From Undibacterium sp. KW1 (GTDB lineage Bacteria > Pseudomonadota > Gammaproteobacteria > Burkholderiales > Burkholderiaceae_D): 64,000 nt of DNA. Below the pieces are notes generated by a model that ran no database searches, was not told the origin of the DNA, and was given only the letters and a program-made list of their open reading frames with translations. The stretch covers positions 1,364,001 to 1,428,000 of the forward strand of contig NZ_AP018439.1 of assembly GCF_009937955.1 (NCBI RefSeq), read 5' to 3'. How positions within the stretch are numbered: position 1 is the first letter of the stretch; each line of letters begins with the position of its first letter. Position numbers and translations under genes: made by a program. Below, piece after piece: positions 17,985-25,999 of the stretch.

Positions 17985-18447
17985 GATGTACTTATTGAAA
18001 TGACAAAGAAAATATATGTGCCAGCAGGATTTGGCAATTAAATTCTGGTATCCATCATCTCTACCGGATGTCTGAGGATATTAAACTGACTCGCCACTGC
18101 GTCTGGAGTTGGAAGCAGACAGTACCAAAATTGAGGAAATATTTTAGTCGTATACCAAGTATTTCCTTTCATGTTCTCGTGTAAGTTTTTGTAATCTTTC
18201 AGTTGTCCCGTTACATTAATTCACATTTGACCAGGTTTCGATTAATGTATTTTTGATCATCGTCCTCATTTTGTTCAGATGCAGATGCAAATGCAGGTGG
18301 TAAGCGTTCAGCCCGAGAAAGAAGCCGGATAAGCCGGGTGTGCGTCAGCAAATAAGGCTTAGCCCGCAAATCGTGAGCAAATAGTTCATAAATGTAAGAA
18401 AATGGGCCAGATACAGACTAAGCTTGTATCTAAACAAGGAGAAATAC
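17985..18447. other. non-coding region upstream of msrA
   Basis: About 460 bases between divergent genes, AT-rich, with no convincing reading frame. It contains a short GCAGAT/GCAAAT microsatellite-like run near 18282-18297 and, just before the msrA ribosome binding site, a 7-bp inverted repeat AGATACA / TGTATCT (18409-18431). The msrA promoter must lie here but no strong -35/-10 pair stood out. Confidence 0.5.
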
Positions 18448-18987
18448 ATGGGCACGACATCCACTGAATTTGCCACTTTAGGCGGCGGTTGCTTTTGGTG
18501 TACCGAGGCGGTATTCCAGCAAATTCGCGGGGTATTGAAAGTAGAGTCCGGCTATTCTGGCGGGGCAGTGCATCAGCCTACTTATGAACAAATCTGTACC
18601 GGCAAAACCGGACATGCAGAAGTAGTGCGCCTGACTTTTGACCCTGCCATCGTCAGCTATCGGGAGTTACTGGAAATTTTCTTCACCATCCATGATCCTA
18701 CTACCCTGAACCGTCAGGGGAATGACACTGGCACTCAATACCGTTCTGTGATTTTTTTCCATGATGCACAACAGCAGGCAATTGCTGAACAAGTCGTCAA
18801 GGAAATGGCGATGGTCTGGGATGATGCTATCGTCACTGAAGTCAGCCAGGCACCGATGTTTTATATTGCGGAAGACTACCACCAGAATTATTTCCGCCAG
18901 CATCCTGAGCAAGGCTATTGCTCATTCGTGGTGGCGCCTAAAGTCGCCAAAGCGAGGAAGATGTTTGCCAGCAAGCTGATAGGCTAG
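18448..18987 (+). CDS. msrA: peptide methionine sulfoxide reductase MsrA
   Basis: A 179-residue enzyme that reduces the S-form of methionine sulfoxide in proteins, using thioredoxin. The active-site motif GGGCFWC is at 12-18 with the nucleophile Cys15; SGYSGGAVHQPTYEQICTGKTGHAEVVRLTFDP and HDPTTLNRQGNDTGTQYRS are classic MsrA blocks. The ATG at 18448 follows AAGGAGA at a proper distance, so I prefer it to the upstream in-frame TTG (18424). Single gene, ended by a terminator. The 7-bp inverted repeat before the ribosome binding site could influence translation. Confidence 0.96.
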   Translation: MGTTSTEFATLGGGCFWCTEAVFQQIRGVLKVESGYSGGAVHQPTYEQICTGKTGHAEVVRLTFDPAIVSYRELLEIFFTIHDPTTLNRQGNDTGTQYRSVIFFHDAQQQAIAEQVVKEMAMVWDDAIVTEVSQAPMFYIAEDYHQNYFRQHPEQGYCSFVVAPKVAKARKMFASKLIG

Positions 18988-19028
18988 CATGGGTTGAAAT
19001 GGTGTTGAATCAGCGAATTCGCTGCATA

Positions 19029-19061
19029 GAAAAAAGGAGAGTTGCCGACTCTCCTTTTTTA
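19029..19061. terminator. bidirectional Rho-independent terminator
   Basis: AAAAAAGGAGAG / CTCTCCTTTTTT stem with a seven-base loop (TTGCCGA). It serves msrA on the + strand and the converging START-protein operon on the - strand. Confidence 0.92.
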
Positions 19062-19093
19062 CATAAATCAACGCAGGCTGTTAATGATAATGA

Positions 19094-19696
19094 TCAACGC
19101 AGCTTGGTTCTGAGTGCATCCATCATTTTGGGTATGCTGTCCTTGCTCATGCTATCGACTATCCAGCCCAGGCCCATGGGCACAGGCCCCGGATCAGTGA
19201 ATACCTGATATTTGACGACAGTCTTGCCGGGGTTATCTGCCAAAGGAGTCAGTTCCCAATAGCCTGAGGTGTCGGCGATGGTTTCTTCCTGCTTCAGGCC
19301 TTCCCATGGCTGCAATTTCCAGCTCAGGTTGCATGTGGCAGGGCTGACTTTGGGTGTCATCTTGAGGCGGTATTTTTTCACTTTCCCCAGTGGCAGGTTC
19401 AGGGTGAAATCGACCAGAGCAGATTCATCGGCTTGGCGTGTGACTTTTGCCTTGGCGGTATTCGGCATGAAACTGGGATAATCTTCATACGCCTGTATGG
19501 TGGTGCAGACCTTGGCGACCGGGGCATTCAGGATAGTACCTGCGGCAAAGGTTTTGCCGTTGCTGTCCGCCTTGCTCTGGTCAATTAACTGCACCTGGGT
19601 TTCAGTGAATTTGCTGGCGTCCAGTTGGGCTGCTTGCGTGCTCGATAGCGCCAGCAAACTGGCAGTGATGCCGGTTAAAACAATTGCATGCTTCAT
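19094..19696 (-). CDS. exported START/SRPBCC-like lipid-binding protein
   Basis: A 200-residue protein with a signal peptide (cleavage near SSTQAA) and a START/SRPBCC-type fold pattern: ILNAPVAKVCTTIQAYEDYPSFMPNTAKAKV near the start and a long C-terminal helix (GLGWIVDSMSKDSIPKMMDALRTKL). Such domains bind lipids or other hydrophobic ligands. The ATG at 19696 overlaps the phosphatase stop codon (ATGA), which settles the start against the longer frame. It is the last gene of the glycosyltransferase / membrane protein / phosphatase operon, so a periplasmic role in lipid handling is a fair guess. Confidence 0.75.
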   Translation of the reverse strand: MKHAIVLTGITASLLALSSTQAAQLDASKFTETQVQLIDQSKADSNGKTFAAGTILNAPVAKVCTTIQAYEDYPSFMPNTAKAKVTRQADESALVDFTLNLPLGKVKKYRLKMTPKVSPATCNLSWKLQPWEGLKQEETIADTSGYWELTPLADNPGKTVVKYQVFTDPGPVPMGLGWIVDSMSKDSIPKMMDALRTKLR

Positions 19697-20298
19697 GGCT
19701 TGTCGATACCTTCGCGTATTTTTTCTATGTTCACGTTTTTCAGATATTCCGGGATGTTTTTCCACATGCTGTGGTAGCCATAGCCACCCTTCATCAACTC
19801 TTCCAGCGCCTTCTCTTTACTCCAGGCCTGATACAGGATGCGGTACATCGCAGTCACCAGGCCAGTACGGTCTGCACCATGCATACAATGCAAAAGCACG
19901 GGGCCGTCCTTCTCTGCCGCCTTGATGGCGCGCAGAGCCGAGATGACGTTGGCATCATTGATGCTCCAGGTATTGATACCTATGCGTTGCAGCTTGATAT
20001 TGGAATCTTTGAATATGCTGGTATCAGAATGAAACGAGCGCAGGCTGACCACAGTCTTTATGCCGAGTGATTGCAATAGCGCCACATCTTTGCTGCCGAG
20101 CTTGGCACTGCGGTAAAAGTCCTGGTTCACACGATACAGATTTTGCGTCTCTGCAACCGGAGTGGCCCAGTCTTCAGGTCTTACAGTTTGTGCTCCAGCC
20201 ACAGTCGAAATCAATAACATACCGGAGCAGGATAGAGCGGCCAGCCTGGCCAATGAAGACCAGGTTTTCAGGCCTGTCCTGAATCGTTTATTTCGCAT
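19693..20298 (-). CDS. exported dual-specificity/tyrosine phosphatase
   Basis: A 201-residue phosphatase of the cysteine-based DSP class with an N-terminal signal peptide (SCSGMLLISTVAGAQ). The P-loop HCMHGADRTG is at 137-146, with nucleophile Cys138 and Arg144; SRSF-like WPD-region equivalents are less clear. The ATG at 20298 lies one base after the stop of the preceding gene. Exported DSP enzymes may act on phospholipids such as phosphatidylglycerol phosphate or on phosphoproteins; with lipid-type neighbours a lipid phosphate substrate is plausible but inferred. Confidence 0.8.
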   Translation of the reverse strand: MRNKRFRTGLKTWSSLARLAALSCSGMLLISTVAGAQTVRPEDWATPVAETQNLYRVNQDFYRSAKLGSKDVALLQSLGIKTVVSLRSFHSDTSIFKDSNIKLQRIGINTWSINDANVISALRAIKAAEKDGPVLLHCMHGADRTGLVTAMYRILYQAWSKEKALEELMKGGYGYHSMWKNIPEYLKNVNIEKIREGIDKP

Positions 20299-20299
20299 C

Positions 20300-20845
20300 T
20301 TATTTCGCGCCTTGTTGAGCATGCTGTTTGTACGAATAAATATAGAGAAAAGTCGCACCGATGAAGCCTAGCCAATAATCAGTGGGCACGCCCAGTAGCC
20401 AGTGCACATGCCATGGTACATCATGGGCATTGAAGCGCGAGATGCCATAGGCCGGGTTCATGACAAACCATAAAAAATCTTCTGCTACCCAGAATGTCAT
20501 GATGCTGGCAATCGCACGGCATTCCAGCTTCAGCGTCCATTGCTGCAGCATGGCAAAGGGGAAATGAAAAAATAGAGTGATGAAAGGGAACACCCAGGCA
20601 TGGTAACCCGTCATCGCCCGGCCACCCCAGAAGATATCGAGCAGCCAGTGTTTTTCTATGCGCCAGGTAGGCAAGTTGGCGGCCCAGCCTGCGCTACCTT
20701 CTATCTGGATTTCTACTTGCGCAAAAAATAGCGCCAGGATGCAGGCAAAGGCAAAACAGGCCAGGAAGGGCATGAATGCGCTTTTAGTTGAACGATTAGC
20801 TAAATTGTTAGCTGAATTGTTAACTGAGTTGTTAGCAGATATCAT
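20300..20845 (-). CDS. membrane protein of unknown function in a lipid operon
   Basis: A 181-residue protein with about four hydrophobic segments (FLACFAFACILALFFA, FPFITLFFHFPFAML, IMTFWVAEDFLWFVM, LGFIGATFLYIYSY). The family is not recognised. Conserved-looking polar/aromatic residues (HWLLDIFWGGR, HDVPWHVHW) suggest an enzyme or binding site at the membrane face. The N-terminus is an Asn/Ser-rich repeat (NNSVNNSANNLANRS) coded by GTTAGCT-like tandem units. I take ATG 20845; an in-frame ATG at 20863 would overlap the glycosyltransferase gene. It is the second gene of a four-gene operon. Confidence 0.6.
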   Translation of the reverse strand: MISANNSVNNSANNLANRSTKSAFMPFLACFAFACILALFFAQVEIQIEGSAGWAANLPTWRIEKHWLLDIFWGGRAMTGYHAWVFPFITLFFHFPFAMLQQWTLKLECRAIASIMTFWVAEDFLWFVMNPAYGISRFNAHDVPWHVHWLLGVPTDYWLGFIGATFLYIYSYKQHAQQGAK

Positions 20846-20859
20846 AGTCAAACCAGAAC

Positions 20860-21990
20860 TCAAACCGGTGTATTCAATATGGCTTGCAAGACCTGCGTTG
20901 CTGCTTTAGGGCGCCCCAAAGCCTGCGCCTTGTCATGCATGTCGCGCAATTTATCTGGGTGCTGCAACAGGTAATTCAAGCGGTAAGCGAGGCTGACATC
21001 ATCATAGGCTTTCAACGCAACGCCCTGTTCCAGCAAAAAGTCAGCATTGCGCTCTTCTTGCCCCGGTATTGGTGAGTTGACGATCATGGGCAAACCCATG
21101 GCCAGACACTCGGAGGTAGTCAGCCCGCCGGGTTTGGTAATGACCAGGTCAGCGCAAGCCATGAGGCGTTCTACCTTGTCGGTAAAGCCCTGAGGCAGCA
21201 GGCGGCCAGGATAACGCAGTGCGAGTTTTTGCAGGGCTTGCAGTGCAGGCGCATTTTTACCCGCGAGCACGATGAGCTGGAAATTGCCTGGCAATGACAG
21301 CAAGCGCTCTGCAACTTCATCCAGGCCGCCCAGGCCCGCACCACCGCCCATGAGCATAAAGGTTTGCAGCGCAGGATCAAGTTCAAATTCTGCCGCACAG
21401 ATTTCCCTGTCCAGATGCTGCGTAAAGGCGGGCATGATAGGGATGCCAGTGACATGAATGCGCTCAGCCGGTATGCCATTGATGCGCATGCGGTCTGCCA
21501 CTTCTTCGCTGGCGGCAAAATAGCCAGCCATGTGATCATGCACCCACATTCTGTGCAAATCAAAGTCGGTGACCTGTACCCAGACCGGGCAATGCAGCCT
21601 TTCTTTGCGTAACAGGCGGGACAGCATTTCTGCTGGCAAGAAATGCGTGCAGACGATGACATCTGGCGCAAAATCAGCTATGGCTTGCAGCAATGGGCGG
21701 GCGTTCAGGCGCTCTATGCCACGCCTGAGTTTTTCCATGGTGCTATCAGATTGCGCTTCATTGGACGCATGGTAGAGATAACCCCACAGCGTCGGCGCTT
21801 TATTGACGAGCTTGATATAAAAATCAGTATAAATCTTGCGAAATCCGGCGGTAACAAAATCCATTACATCCAGATGCAAGACTTCCGTATCGGCGGGATA
21901 GGTCAGCGCCGTTGCCTGTATGGCCTGGGCGGCACGCTTGTGACCAGCGCCAGCGGATACGCTTAATAGCAAGATTTTTTTCTTGGGCAT
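20860..21990 (-). CDS. GT28 glycosyltransferase, MGDG synthase-like
   Basis: A 376-residue glycosyltransferase of the GT28/MurG-like superfamily, closest in pattern to monogalactosyldiacylglycerol synthases and processive diacylglycerol glucosyltransferases. The N-terminus has the typical VSAGAGHKRAAQAI loop and the family segment DFVTAGFRKIYTDFYIKLVNKAPTLWGYLY; the C-terminal donor site is LMACADLVITKPGGLTTSECLAMGLPMIVNSPIPGQEERNA. It would transfer a sugar from a UDP-donor to diacylglycerol or a related lipid at the inner membrane. It heads a - strand operon with a membrane protein, a DSP phosphatase and a START-like protein. Sugar and acceptor are not known. Confidence 0.82.
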   Translation of the reverse strand: MPKKKILLLSVSAGAGHKRAAQAIQATALTYPADTEVLHLDVMDFVTAGFRKIYTDFYIKLVNKAPTLWGYLYHASNEAQSDSTMEKLRRGIERLNARPLLQAIADFAPDVIVCTHFLPAEMLSRLLRKERLHCPVWVQVTDFDLHRMWVHDHMAGYFAASEEVADRMRINGIPAERIHVTGIPIMPAFTQHLDREICAAEFELDPALQTFMLMGGGAGLGGLDEVAERLLSLPGNFQLIVLAGKNAPALQALQKLALRYPGRLLPQGFTDKVERLMACADLVITKPGGLTTSECLAMGLPMIVNSPIPGQEERNADFLLEQGVALKAYDDVSLAYRLNYLLQHPDKLRDMHDKAQALGRPKAATQVLQAILNTPV

Positions 21991-22058
21991 GGACTTTGGT
22001 GTCGGTAAAAAACACCGAGGATATCATGCTCTGTATACCCTCATGCCAATTTGGGCAC

Positions 22059-22111
22059 CTGACTATCTCGTCAATATCTTCTCAAAGAGAATAGTCAGGG
22101 CTGTTGAACAG
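22059..22111. repeat. two inverted repeats downstream of pdxH
   Basis: CCTGACTAT (22059) pairs with ATAGTCAGG (22091) around a 23-base loop, followed at once by the short palindrome GCTGTTGAACAGC (22099-22111). They lie between the stop of pdxH and the start of the glycosyltransferase operon, both on the - strand. No T-run is present, so termination or an operator are both possible. Confidence 0.5.
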
Positions 22112-22113
22112 CT

Positions 22114-22749
22114 TTAAGGTTGCAGGCGGGAAATTTTCCATGCGCCATTTTCATCGCGGGTATAGATGATACGGTCGTGCAGGCGCGAGCTGCGGCCTTG
22201 CCAGAATTCGACGCGCTCTGGCAGCAAGCGGTAACCACCCCAATGGGCAGGGCGAGGAGGTTGGTCACCAAATTCTGCCACTACGGCAGCCAGTTTTTGT
22301 TCCAGCGCTTGCCTGTCCGCGATAGGCTGGCTTTGTTGCGATGCCAGTGCACTCTGACGGCTGCCCAGCGGGCGGCTATTGAAGTAGGCATCATTTTCTG
22401 CATCGCTGAGCTTTTCTATGCGGCCTTCTATACGCACCTGGCGCTCCAGGGGAATCCAGAAAAACAGCAGCGCCGCGTGCGGATTACTCTCCAGATCCTG
22501 GCCTTTGGCGCTGTCGTAATTCGTGAACCAGGAAAAGCCACGTTCATCAAATTCTTTGATAAGGACGATGCGTGAGCTGGGTTTGCCATCAGTGCTGACT
22601 GTCGAAAGTGTCATGGCATTGGGTTCTGGCACATCGGCCTTCAAGGCCTGATCGAACCAGCTGGCAAACTGACTGTAAGGTTCAGGCTTTACATCAGCTT
22701 CTGCCAGGCTGGCTTTTTTGTAGTCGGTGCGGATATCAGCTATGGACAT
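22114..22749 (-). CDS. pdxH: pyridoxamine 5'-phosphate oxidase PdxH
   Basis: A 211-residue FMN enzyme that oxidises pyridoxine/pyridoxamine 5'-phosphate to pyridoxal 5'-phosphate, the final step of vitamin B6 supply. Typical blocks are present: [90 protein letters not shown], and the C-terminal [25 protein letters not shown]. Length and start ([15 protein letters not shown]) match the family. It is a single gene. Several PLP enzymes (MocR, omega-aminotransferase) occur elsewhere in the window, but no direct link is implied. Confidence 0.97.
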   Translation of the reverse strand: MSIADIRTDYKKASLAEADVKPEPYSQFASWFDQALKADVPEPNAMTLSTVSTDGKPSSRIVLIKEFDERGFSWFTNYDSAKGQDLESNPHAALLFFWIPLERQVRIEGRIEKLSDAENDAYFNSRPLGSRQSALASQQSQPIADRQALEQKLAAVVAEFGDQPPRPAHWGGYRLLPERVEFWQGRSSRLHDRIIYTRDENGAWKISRLQP

Positions 22750-22801
22750 GTATATCTTTCATATCATATTCAGAAATATTGCAGGGTGTTTGCAGCTTGT
22801 T

Positions 22802-23341
22802 TTATGCAGCAATGCCACGTCTTGCCTGCATGGCTGCACCCAGGGTGGCCATTTGTGCATCAGAAAACAGACGTTTTGCCATCGGGGCGATCTGTGTTTC
22901 TTCTATCTGCATGTGCTCGCCATACAGTGCTTGAAATTCTTTTACTGCGGTATCAGACAAGTGTGCTGCGCTTGCTGCGGCAATGGCAGTTAGCTGCTTT
23001 TCGAGCTGGCTCCATTGCGCGGCCATGTCTTCATGCTGACTCAGGATTTTTGGCAGCAGGGTGGCCAGCAAGCTGGCATCCTCGTCTCTGGCCGTTGCTT
23101 GCAGTTCAGGTAAGAGATTGATTTCTTCATCTTCGTGGTGCAAGGGCGCTGCTTTGATAAAATAATTCAGGACTGACTGCGCCGCCTGCTGCGCATCCTG
23201 GTCTGCGCCGTTGCTAGGCAAATGTTCCAGCAACTTGCCCATGGTCGCCAGTTGCTTGCGTATGCGGTCATGGCAATGCTTGAGAACGGCCAGGGGCTGA
23301 TCAAAGCCTGGGGCGCTGTCGAATAGAGTATTCATGTTCAT
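22802..23341 (-). CDS. hemerythrin domain-containing protein
   Basis: A 180-residue helical protein with hemerythrin-like iron ligands: HCHDRIRKQL near residue 20-30, HHEDEEINLLPEL near 65, ILSQHEDMAAQW near 95, and YGEHMQIEETQIAPM near 150. The family binds a diiron site and is used in oxygen/NO sensing or iron-sulfur repair (YtfE/RIC-like). I choose ATG 23341 because CAGGTAAA precedes it; the longer open frame overlaps the neighbouring methyltransferase gene. No DNA-binding or signalling domain is attached. Confidence 0.85.
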   Translation of the reverse strand: MNMNTLFDSAPGFDQPLAVLKHCHDRIRKQLATMGKLLEHLPSNGADQDAQQAAQSVLNYFIKAAPLHHEDEEINLLPELQATARDEDASLLATLLPKILSQHEDMAAQWSQLEKQLTAIAAASAAHLSDTAVKEFQALYGEHMQIEETQIAPMAKRLFSDAQMATLGAAMQARRGIAA

Positions 23342-23411
23342 TTTACCTGTATTGATACGCTTATTATGCAATAGACAGGCTGGCCCTGCTTGCGTCATAT
23401 CAAATTCAGGT

Positions 23412-24299
23412 TCACAGATTCTCAGCCATGCAGATATATTCTCCGGCAATCGGTTTGATACGGCAGTCCTGCGGGCATACAGAAATGCTCTCCTTCAAGT
23501 CTTGCAAGGCATAGCCTAGTTGCTTTAAAAATGCCGGAACCCTGTCTTGCGGCATGCCAGATAAAAAGGGCTCTGCTTTTTTCCTCAGGAAAAAGTCGAT
23601 AATCTTGCTGGCTGGCCGAAAATTGGGTTGGCCGTTGGCCTGTATCTCCATCCAGGTAAAAACCAATGCTGTTTTGGTGGCTGCCATCTGCATTTGTTTC
23701 AACAAACTGGCTATATCATCGCATGTTAAATACATCAACAAGCCTTCTGCGATGAACAGGGTTTTCAGGTCAGGATTGAATGCCTTGCAGTCGCTTAATA
23801 CCTCATTCAGTTTTTGCTTACCCAGTTCGGCACCTATATAGTGTATGCGCTGCGCTCCTGCGGCCGCTGCTGCCCCCGATGTTCCAGCCGCAGCGCGCTT
23901 GATGGCCTGCGTAGCCGGGTGATCGATTTCTATCAGTCTCAAGTCTGGATATGGCGTAGCAAGCTCCATGCATAAGGTATCGTAACCCGCGCCGAGCAAA
24001 ACGATCTGGCGGGTACCGGCAGTGATTGCGCGGGCGACATATTCCCTGATGAGTATTTTGCGCAACACGTAGTGCTGCAAGATGCCGGGCAGGGTGATTT
24101 TTGCCGCTGCATAGGCAAGGCTGCGAAACCAGTGCCGTGCAGTCAGCCTGGACAGGCGCGGGTGGCTGACCCGTAATAAACGCTGGCCAAGCGCCGCCAT
24201 GGCTGCCGGTACCAAACCTGCGTAAGCCGGATCACGCGCCAGCATCTGCACCCCAGCTGCAACGATAAGAGCGGTGTTGCTGGCCTGATCTGTTTTCAT
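23412..24299 (-). CDS. class I SAM-dependent methyltransferase, leucine carboxyl methyltransferase family
   Basis: A 295-residue methyltransferase of the LCM/PPM1-like family, which includes O-methyltransferases of polyketides and carboxyl groups. The SAM motifs are visible: TRQIVLLGAGYDTLCMEL near 100-115 (motif I), LRLIEIDHPATQAIKR (acidic loop), and LFIAEGLLMYLTCDDIASLLKQM (motif for post-I). It overlaps the upstream FAD-oxidoreductase gene by four bases (ATGA), so both are likely made together. The substrate is unknown; the pairing with a flavin oxidase suggests secondary metabolism. Confidence 0.85.
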   Translation of the reverse strand: MKTDQASNTALIVAAGVQMLARDPAYAGLVPAAMAALGQRLLRVSHPRLSRLTARHWFRSLAYAAAKITLPGILQHYVLRKILIREYVARAITAGTRQIVLLGAGYDTLCMELATPYPDLRLIEIDHPATQAIKRAAAGTSGAAAAAGAQRIHYIGAELGKQKLNEVLSDCKAFNPDLKTLFIAEGLLMYLTCDDIASLLKQMQMAATKTALVFTWMEIQANGQPNFRPASKIIDFFLRKKAEPFLSGMPQDRVPAFLKQLGYALQDLKESISVCPQDCRIKPIAGEYICMAENL

Positions 24300-25714
24300 G
24301 CTGCCTGCTCCAGGTGTGTTGCAAACATGGCCGTATGATGGCGTAGCCAGGTACTCTGGAATAGCGATTCAGGATCAAGACGTTGTTTGTAAGTCAGGAA
24401 GTTTTCAAAATTTGGATAGCAATGGCGAATTTGCTCAACCGAGGCAAAGCGCCCATAGGTCAGATAAAAACTGCCATCGCGTTTGATGGCGAGATCGATC
24501 AGCCGGCGGAAAGCCGCAGCGGTTGCGGCGATACCGCTTTCTGTATGTTCAGTGTGCAGATTGAAAATCACGCAGGCATAGTCTTGTCTCGCCCATGGCA
24601 AAAAGCTTTCTGTATCGGCTTCTATCAAACGCACCGTGCCGTAAATGAGATCGACAGCATGCTGGCGAAAGTCTTGTGCGGCATCATGCATGAAGGCTGT
24701 CAGTGCAGCCCTGGGTACATATAATTCACCTATCATTTCGGAACCCTGGTGTCCGAGTAGCTCGTCTATTTTTTTGTGATAGCCGTCAAGATAGGTTGTT
24801 TGCTGCAGTCTGTCACTCCAGTAAATCTGGCCTGAGCTGGCCATATAGTGCTGGGCGTAGCAATCAAAGGCGCGGCTTTTGTCTACATGCGCGAGCATCA
24901 GTAATTGCTGCCATTGCTCATCGCTGAGCGCATGTTCTTCGCGTATGTTGCTGGCGTTTGATACCGGGCAATAACAGGAGAATACGCCGCGCTGCAAAAA
25001 GTCAGGGCTGGCTGGGTCTATGGCAAACTGGAAGTCACCGTAGACATAGCCAGCATCCATGCGTTGCTGGAAGGCTGGCTTCAATTCATCCAGCGAGATG
25101 ATGCTGACATCGCGCCGCATTTTTTGTCTTTGGCTCAGGCGCAGACTGACTTTGGTGATTACCCCAAATACCCCGTAGCCACCTATTGCCAGTCTGAATA
25201 AATGGCTGTTTGTGTCGCGGTTACAGTGCTGTAATCTGCCCTGCGCATCCAGCAGACTGAAGCTCTCTACATCAGCGATAAAAGGGCGCATTTGCAAGCC
25301 CCGTCCATGCACATTCGCTGACAGGCAACCGCCTATGCTGAGGTCATCGGCACCGGTCTGTTTTTGCCGTATCGCCCACGGCTGCGCACGGTCTTTCTGG
25401 CCTGCTTCCAGATAATCAATCAGGGCTGGCCATTGTATGCCAGCCTCTACCGTGATGATTCCCAGCTCGCGGTCAAAATGGAGTACCTTGTCCATGCCAC
25501 GCATGTCCAGCAAGATGGCATCTTCTGCAAACTGTTGCCCACCCATCGCATGTCTGCCTGCGCTGATGGCAATTTTCTTGCACTGGCTTTTAGCTTTCTC
25601 CAGCGTGGCGGCAAGCTGGGGGAGGCTGCTTATTTCTATGATCTCGCTGACCCTGGTCAGGTTCAGTGCGGAATGAATGTCATTGACCGTGTTTGTGGTG
25701 TGCTGCTTGTGCAT
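24296..25714 (-). CDS. FAD-binding oxidoreductase (PCMH/VAO type)
   Basis: A 472-residue flavoprotein of the vanillyl-alcohol-oxidase/PCMH fold. The FAD domain is at about 30-210 (AISAGRHAMGGQQFAEDAILLDMRGM, GADDLSIGGCLSANVHGRGLQM, LFRLAIGGYGVFGVITKVSLRL), followed by a substrate domain ending with FLTYKQRLDPESLFQSTWLRHH. Start ATG 25714 follows AAGGAGAAAA; a longer frame begins at 25750. No signal peptide. Related enzymes oxidise alcohols, sugars or lactones; the substrate here cannot be told. It is coupled to the downstream LCM-type methyltransferase. An operator-like palindrome lies about 50 bp upstream. Confidence 0.85.
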   Translation of the reverse strand: MHKQHTTNTVNDIHSALNLTRVSEIIEISSLPQLAATLEKAKSQCKKIAISAGRHAMGGQQFAEDAILLDMRGMDKVLHFDRELGIITVEAGIQWPALIDYLEAGQKDRAQPWAIRQKQTGADDLSIGGCLSANVHGRGLQMRPFIADVESFSLLDAQGRLQHCNRDTNSHLFRLAIGGYGVFGVITKVSLRLSQRQKMRRDVSIISLDELKPAFQQRMDAGYVYGDFQFAIDPASPDFLQRGVFSCYCPVSNASNIREEHALSDEQWQQLLMLAHVDKSRAFDCYAQHYMASSGQIYWSDRLQQTTYLDGYHKKIDELLGHQGSEMIGELYVPRAALTAFMHDAAQDFRQHAVDLIYGTVRLIEADTESFLPWARQDYACVIFNLHTEHTESGIAATAAAFRRLIDLAIKRDGSFYLTYGRFASVEQIRHCYPNFENFLTYKQRLDPESLFQSTWLRHHTAMFATHLEQAA

Positions 25715-25761
25715 GCTGTTTTCTCCTTGATAGAAGATTGCATTTTGCAATTCAAGGTATT

Positions 25762-25796
25762 GATATACAATCTAATAAAAATTAGTATTGAATATC
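25762..25796. promoter_or_regulatory. long imperfect palindrome upstream of the FAD-oxidoreductase gene
   Basis: Arms GATATACAATCTAAT and ATTAGTATTGAATATC are near-perfect reverse complements (one mismatch, one extra base) around AAAA. It is AT-rich and sits about 50 bp upstream of the start codon, where an operator for a TetR- or MarR-type repressor would be expected. The binding protein is unknown. Confidence 0.5.
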
Positions 25797-25840
25797 GATA
25801 CCATTAACCATGTCAGAAGCCACTTTGAGTTTTATGGAAA

Positions 25841-25950
25841 ACCTTTCAACACAGAGACACAGAGGAGGCACAGAGGGGCACTGAGAAAAGCAAAGTACAT
25901 ACCGAGGTGAGCGCTCATGCTTTTCTCTGTGTCTCTGTGGTGAACTTTTT
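25841..25950. repeat. CACAGAGACACAGAG inverted-repeat element, copy 1
   Basis: A roughly 110-bp element bounded by inverted arms AACACAGAGACACAGAG (25849-25865) and CTCTGTGTCTCTGTGGTG (from 25925). A related copy lies at 45732-45848 in the pyrimidine locus. Both are intergenic. It has no reading frame of its own and looks like a dispersed palindromic repeat. It sits upstream of the XRE regulator gene and may contribute to its leader. Confidence 0.7.
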
Positions 25951-25999
25951 GTCTTGCCTTAATGCATACAATTCTATTTATCCCAAAAATGGACGCGCC

